Positions 20,812 through 23,465 of a DNA stretch of 23,465 nt are shown piece by piece. Below the pieces are notes generated by a model. The model had not been told where the DNA came from and searched no databases. It saw only the letters and a program-made list of their open reading frames with translations. This DNA is from a virus, in IMG/VR virus record IMGVR_UViG_3300026097_000832, positions 1 to 23,465 of that record; one strand, written 5' to 3'. The position numbers and the translations under genes are program-made. The number at the start of each line of letters is the position of its first letter. The first letter of the stretch is position 1.

Positions 20812-21252
20812 TCAGAAACTTGCTAATCGTTCTGCTTTTTCTCTAGCGTATTTAGATTTAGTCTTGCATTCGCAATAGCGTGTCCATAACACTTCTGCTT
20901 TGAAACTGTCTTGATGTTTTAAGGCTGAGTGATACCCTGATAGATAAACTGTGCTGTCGATATAAAGCTTGTTATAGTCTCGATCTGCTTGATATATTTC
21001 CTGCATTTTGTAGTTGCTGGTATTCCATGCTATTAGATTGGCCAATCGTATTGCAACACGATTGAGACAGATATTTTCAAATATCAAATCGTCGTGTTTG
21101 TAAATATTTTTATAGGATCCGTGACAGGTAATCAAAGCCGACCCAACTAGAATACCTTTATCAGTTTTTACAGGCAGTATTGTTCCTTGATCGAGAAATC
21201 GGCGTTGAGTTGAAACAACTATCTGTTCAAAGCGTTTAGAAACATCACTCAT
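20812..21252 (-). CDS. Uncharacterised phage protein (146 aa)
   Basis: 146 residues from the ATG at 21252. A beta-like N-terminal part (FLDQGTILPVKTDKGILVGS, ALITCHGSYKNIYKHDDLIF) precedes a helical part with many Lys, Tyr and Arg (LANLIAWNTSNYKMQEIYQA, YCECKTKSKYAREKAERLAS). No membrane segment. Not a family I can name. Its ATG follows directly on a T7 tract of a hairpin, and a TAAATA box lies 22 nt upstream (21274-21279), so terminator and late promoter overlap here. Confidence 0.6.
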   Translation of the reverse strand: MSDVSKRFEQIVVSTQRRFLDQGTILPVKTDKGILVGSALITCHGSYKNIYKHDDLIFENICLNRVAIRLANLIAWNTSNYKMQEIYQADRDYNKLYIDSTVYLSGYHSALKHQDSFKAEVLWTRYCECKTKSKYAREKAERLASF

Positions 21253-21274
21253 AAAAAAAGACCCTTACGGCCTT
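21253..21274 (-). terminator. Terminator after coiled-coil/TM gene, abutting next ATG
   Basis: The minus strand has AAGGCC, loop GTAAG, GGTCTT, giving a 6-bp stem with one G.U, then TTTTTTT (21259-21253) touching the ATG at 21252. A second hairpin, ATGGGCT/AGCCCAT (21306-21286), covers the upstream gene's stop. Confidence 0.6.
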
Positions 21275-21279
21275 ATTTA
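21274..21279 (-). promoter_or_regulatory. Late promoter box
   Basis: TAAATA core in GTAAATAAGG on the minus strand, 22 nt before the ATG at 21252, and directly abutting the terminator stem. Confidence 0.45.
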
Positions 21280-21297
21280 CATTTAATGGGCTTACTG

Positions 21298-21540
21298 TTA
21301 GCCCATCTTGAGAAGAATAGTTACTACAATTGATAGTACACCTGCTACTACAGTGCCTGCTGTACCGATGATTACTTTGCTTAGGCTTTTTTGTCCGTTG
21401 ATGATATCGTCGTGGATGTCGTCAACTTTGGTTTCGAGGGTGGTTAGACGATTATCTAATTGCTCGTAGCGAAGGGCACATAAATCAACATGTGCTTCTA
21501 GACTTTCTTTTTCTAATGATGTAGGCTGTTTAGTCGCCAT
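21298..21540 (-). CDS. Coiled-coil plus C-terminal membrane-anchor protein
   Basis: 80 residues from the ATG at 21540 (GGAG upstream). A coiled-coil N-terminal part (RYEQLDNRLTTLETKVDDIH, DDIINGQKSL) is followed by one C-terminal membrane segment (VIIGTAGTVVAGVLSIVVTI, ending LLKMG). This layout is like XhlA-type holin-associated or haemolysin-like phage proteins, and a holin role is possible. However, the SleB hydrolase is 16 kb away and a single TM is not diagnostic. Its 5' leader holds a conserved-apex hairpin (21553-21569), and a late box is found at 21605-21610. Confidence 0.65.
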   Translation of the reverse strand: MATKQPTSLEKESLEAHVDLCALRYEQLDNRLTTLETKVDDIHDDIINGQKSLSKVIIGTAGTVVAGVLSIVVTILLKMG

Positions 21541-21552
21541 CTTATCTCCGTG

Positions 21553-21569
21553 TATCTCGCTCCGAGATA
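21553..21569 (-). promoter_or_regulatory. 5'-leader hairpin with CGGAGCG apex
   Basis: The minus strand TATCTCGGAGCGAGATA forms a 7-bp stem with loop GAG, 12 nt before the ATG at 21540. The real RBS (CGGAGATAAG) repeats GAGATA, so the first arm could pair with either copy and mask the RBS. Confidence 0.5.
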
Positions 21570-21604
21570 TAATAAAGTAAACTCTGGGTTGGCCTTTACG
21601 GTGT

Positions 21605-21610
21605 TATTTA
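21605..21610 (-). promoter_or_regulatory. Late promoter box
   Basis: CTTAAATAAC on the minus strand, 65 nt before the ATG at 21540; the resulting leader would contain the hairpin at 21553-21569. Confidence 0.4.
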
Positions 21611-21635
21611 AGATGCCTTGTATGCCTATATGCTT

Positions 21636-21965
21636 TTATTTATCTTCTTGCTTTAAATTCTGATTGATTTCGCGAAGTTCGTCACCAATTTGTTTTAGAT
21701 TGTTAGCAGTATTTAGCAGAAGATTGCTCAACCTTGCCAGTTTGAAGATAGCCCACCACCACCAATATACTGCAACAGTGAAAAACAATATTCCTCCAAC
21801 CACAACTGCTCTGTGAAATCCATCACTCCAGCCGATCAAATCGACAAAGAAGATACCGGCCAGTGCCGCTAACGGCAGTGTCCAAGCGGCGTATGCCCAC
21901 CAACGCACTTGTTGTGTAGTTGCACAATAGAACTGCTTGTATTTTAAGTATTCTGTTATCTTCAT
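21636..21965 (-). CDS. Two-TM phage membrane protein with C-terminal coiled coil
   Basis: 109 residues from the ATG at 21965. Two hydrophobic segments can be read, AAWTLPLAALAGIFFVDLIG and VVVGGILFFTVAVYWWWWAI, separated by a short polar loop. A helical C-terminal tail (LLLNTANNLKQIGDELREIN QNLKQEDK, heptad-like) should lie in the cytoplasm. Unknown function; by shape it could be a holin/antiholin-type or membrane-remodelling protein. No ribosome-binding site is seen: TAAATA at 21971-21976 is only 5 nt from the ATG, which may indicate another leaderless start. Confidence 0.65.
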   Translation of the reverse strand: MKITEYLKYKQFYCATTQQVRWWAYAAWTLPLAALAGIFFVDLIGWSDGFHRAVVVGGILFFTVAVYWWWWAIFKLARLSNLLLNTANNLKQIGDELREINQNLKQEDK

Positions 21966-21989
21966 ACTATTATTTAAACAAAACTCAGA

Positions 21990-22361
21990 TTAAAGATTAG
22001 TATGTATATATTCGACCCAAGTGTTTGTGCTACCGTTTACGGTTCTCACAACAGGTGGATATATTGCTCGCGGGTTAGTAAGATTGCCTATGATAGGAAT
22101 GCCGTCTAGATCTTCCTTCAACAATCCAACAGGATCGTCACCGTGTCTAAACACATCTTCCTGTTCCGAATAAAATTCCCACGTCCAAGTATTATCTTCT
22201 TTGATAGGATCTTGATCCCAAGTGATATTTGATCTTAGACCTATGCCTTGTAGAAACGCATTGAAGTTGCTTTGTTGACCCGAGGCAATTTCATCAGAGG
22301 TTGCTCTGTCAACATTTGATCTTGTGATATCAATGTGAGTGCGAATCTTGTACCTAAACAT
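21990..22361 (-). CDS. Conserved phage protein (123 aa)
   Basis: 123 residues from the ATG at 22361. It opens MFRYKIRTHIDITRSNVDRA and continues EIASGQQSNFNAFLQGIGLR, with later aromatic strands (NTWTWEFYSEQEDVFRHGDD) and a Pro/Asn-rich end (IYPPVVRTVNGSTNTWVEYI). I associate this N-terminal pattern with a conserved protein of marine T4-like phages but know no function. Separated from the gene upstream by a strong terminator and preceded by a late box (22372-22377). Confidence 0.6.
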   Translation of the reverse strand: MFRYKIRTHIDITRSNVDRATSDEIASGQQSNFNAFLQGIGLRSNITWDQDPIKEDNTWTWEFYSEQEDVFRHGDDPVGLLKEDLDGIPIIGNLTNPRAIYPPVVRTVNGSTNTWVEYIHTNL

Positions 22362-22371
22362 AATATGCTAC

Positions 22372-22377
22372 TATTTA
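22372..22377 (-). promoter_or_regulatory. Late promoter box
   Basis: GTGTAAATAGT on the minus strand, 10-11 nt before the ATG at 22361, right after the terminator at 22385-22414. Confidence 0.45.
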
Positions 22378-22384
22378 CACTCAT

Positions 22385-22414
22385 AAAAAAAGGGCAGTAA
22401 AAAACTGCCCTTTT
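22385..22414 (-). terminator. Strong rho-independent terminator
   Basis: The minus strand has AAAAGGGCAGT, loop TTTTT, ACTGCCCTTTT, giving an 11-bp perfect stem, with the T-run continuing to 22385. It ends the gene at 22435-22815. Confidence 0.9.
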
Positions 22415-22434
22415 CTGCGTTACAGGTGTAACGT

Positions 22435-22815
22435 TTACTTGATGCCTGGAATAGTAGTTACTGCTGTGATATCAACGTTAGCGAAGTATTCTTCAGCAAC
22501 TGTGCTTGGAGTACCTGTACCTTGTACTACTACAGTAATTGCCGAATCGCCTACTGCACCTACTACTGCTACAACTGTAAATGCATCTGAAACACCTGAT
22601 GTAACAAGACCCTCACCGTGCTGAATTCCGGTTAAGAAACCGTCAAGTTCTGCTTGTGTGAAGTTACTATCGTCATTACAATCAACAGTACAAATGTGAG
22701 TGCTACCAGCAATACCTTGTCCTGCTGTTGCTTTTTTGTTTGCATCTAGATAAGATGCATCAACACCTGTTCCTGAGTTGTCATATGTTTGATGAAATGT
22801 GCTTAAATCTGCCAT
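22435..22815 (-). CDS. Small Val/Thr/Gly-rich phage protein, possibly a virion protein
   Basis: 126 residues from the ATG at 22815, preferred over 22836 because GGAG is 7 nt upstream. Start MADLSTFHQTYDNSGTGVDA. The C-terminal half is rich in Val, Thr and Gly and beta-like (SDAFTVVAVVGAVGDSAITV, GTPSTVAEEYFANVDITAV). Two Cys (HICTVDC) lie in the middle. A late box with a leader hairpin and a strong terminator bracket the gene as a single-gene unit, suggesting high late expression. A decoration or minor virion protein is plausible but not shown. Confidence 0.6.
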   Translation of the reverse strand: MADLSTFHQTYDNSGTGVDASYLDANKKATAGQGIAGSTHICTVDCNDDSNFTQAELDGFLTGIQHGEGLVTSGVSDAFTVVAVVGAVGDSAITVVVQGTGTPSTVAEEYFANVDITAVTTIPGIK

Positions 22816-22842
22816 GATAATCTCCTTTAATCTCAATCATAT

Positions 22843-22859
22843 ACTCACGCTCCGTGAGT
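22843..22859 (-). promoter_or_regulatory. 5'-leader hairpin with CGGAGCG apex
   Basis: The minus strand ACTCACGGAGCGTGAGT forms a 7-bp stem with loop GAG, 27 nt before the ATG at 22815. Its stem differs from the one at 21553-21569, but the apex CGGAGCG is the same. Confidence 0.5.
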
Positions 22860-22871
22860 GGCTATTACAAG

Positions 22872-22877
22872 TATTTA
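22872..22877 (-). promoter_or_regulatory. Late promoter box
   Basis: GCTAAATACT on the minus strand, 57 nt before the ATG at 22815; the leader would include the hairpin at 22843-22859. Confidence 0.5.
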
Positions 22878-22917
22878 GCCGATTATAATAAAATCAAGGT
22901 GATAGCAGTGTTTTTGA

Positions 22918-23465
22918 TTAGTTTAGTGTGAATCTTTTACGAGGAACCAGTTTGACTTTTTCGCTATGTATAACATAACCTTCTCCGCCTTTCTCTGATC
23001 CTATGTTTGCCATAACATCGCCTTCTGCGGCATCTAGTTCGCGAATAACTTCATCTTTGGCTGACATTATCTGTCTTACCAAACTAATGATATCATCTGT
23101 TATATCTTCAACAATGTTATCATTCTTAACCACAAATTCTTGTGCTAGATCAAGAACTCGCTGTCTTTTTGGATCAGTAAGTTTGGCTTCAGCTGCTTCG
23201 AGATAATTTAAAAAAGTTTGCTTGCTTAAATCATCCAGTCTACGCTGTTTGCCCATGTAATTTACATAACGATAAAATATTTCTTGTATGTTAGCCAAGC
23301 CCTTTCTAGGAGCAAAAAACTCTTTTATTCGAGACTGCACACTGTTTGCTTTTTGAGCTAAACTATCTATGTTATCTAAATCAACTTCTGGCTTGTGATC
23401 GACATAGGTTTGCCCCAGCACAGCAACATCTCCTTGGAAGATATCTTGTCCGTCGAATGGTTTGC
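22918..23465 (-). CDS. Phage protein, N-terminus outside window
   Basis: The frame is open from the right edge of the window to the stop at 22918, so about 182 residues are visible. A GTG at 23421 is not a convincing start: residues continue upstream in frame (KPFDGQDIFQGDVAVLGQTY), and GGAG there is inside the coding stretch. The visible part is helical and charged: SLAQKANSVQSRIKEFFAPR, a YRYVNYMGKQRRLDDL segment, LNYLEAAEAKLTDPKRQRVL, and IVEDITDDIISLVRQIMSAK. A beta end closes it (GEGYVIHSEKVKLVPRKRF). Soluble. No family recognised. Being first in the late block, it may be structural. Confidence 0.6.
   Translation of the reverse strand, partial: KPFDGQDIFQGDVAVLGQTYVDHKPEVDLDNIDSLAQKANSVQSRIKEFFAPRKGLANIQEIFYRYVNYMGKQRRLDDLSKQTFLNYLEAAEAKLTDPKRQRVLDLAQEFVVKNDNIVEDITDDIISLVRQIMSAKDEVIRELDAAEGDVMANIGSEKGGEGYVIHSEKVKLVPRKRFTLN

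Noticed and set aside
22879-22917. AT-rich hairpin AATCAA/TTGATT after the partial gene as a terminator
   Set aside because: Only 6 weak pairs with a 16-nt loop and an interrupted T tract; not convincing.
23003-23421. GTG at 23421 as a gene start
   Set aside because: The frame stays open to the window edge with plausible protein sequence upstream, so the gene is more likely cut by the window.
1-23465. CRISPR arrays, insertion sequences, integrase or attachment sites
   Set aside because: None seen: no regularly spaced repeats, no transposase or integrase motifs, and no direct repeat flanking the intact tmRNA.

Overview
This window reads as part of a tailed, T4-like (myovirus-type) phage genome, probably marine. 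All the genes I accept lie on the minus strand, so transcription runs from high to low coordinates. Phage identity rests on a PAAR spike-tip protein, a beta-helix tail fibre or spike, a likely prohead-core protein, T4-type late promoters (TAAATA), a class I ribonucleotide reductase with glutaredoxin, an SleB-type cell-wall hydrolase and many short, overlapping, uncharacterised ORFs. The host is probably a Gram-negative bacterium, because the phage encodes lipoproteins. An alphaproteobacterial host is suggested, not proven, by a circularly permuted two-piece tmRNA with a proteobacterial-looking tag (ANQNFALAA).

Layout from right to left, in the direction of transcription. (1) 23465-19404 is a late/structural block: a partial protein, a small protein with a strong terminator, two membrane proteins, a probable prohead-core protein and small conserved ORFs, many preceded by TAAATA late promoters. 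(2) 19360-17164 carries a nitrilase-superfamily enzyme and a 2-oxoglutarate/Fe(II) oxygenase, both apparently on leaderless sigma70 promoters, then a PD-(D/E)XK nuclease. (3) 17128-15142 carries a tail fibre/spike and a small partner. (4) 15115-10944 is nrdA-nrdB-small ORF-glutaredoxin-Sm-like, preceded by a perfect TATAAATA. (5) 10932-7415 holds two paralogous repeat proteins, PAAR, a DUF454 membrane protein and a chain of overlapping small ORFs. (6) 7412-7066 is the permuted tmRNA with its own promoter and a UUCG-loop terminator. (7) 6937-5867 is a rubrerythrin-peroxiredoxin oxidative-stress pair. (8) 5763-1519 is an accessory/early block in which genes carry near-consensus sigma70 promoters (TTGACA-N17-TATACT): an unknown protein, an SleB hydrolase, a VWA/metallopeptidase-like protein, a MoxR AAA+ ATPase and an unknown protein. 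(9) 1458-1 holds three exported envelope proteins (two with lipoboxes) and a partial membrane protein.

The most notable item is the phage-borne permuted tmRNA. It is complete: acceptor piece with CCA, G3.U70-type acceptor stem, intervening hairpin, coding piece with tag ORF, promoter and terminator. A second novel signal is a set of three 5'-leader hairpins that share the apex CGGAGCG but have different stems, a candidate translational control element. Nothing here was checked by database search; family calls come from motifs read by eye.
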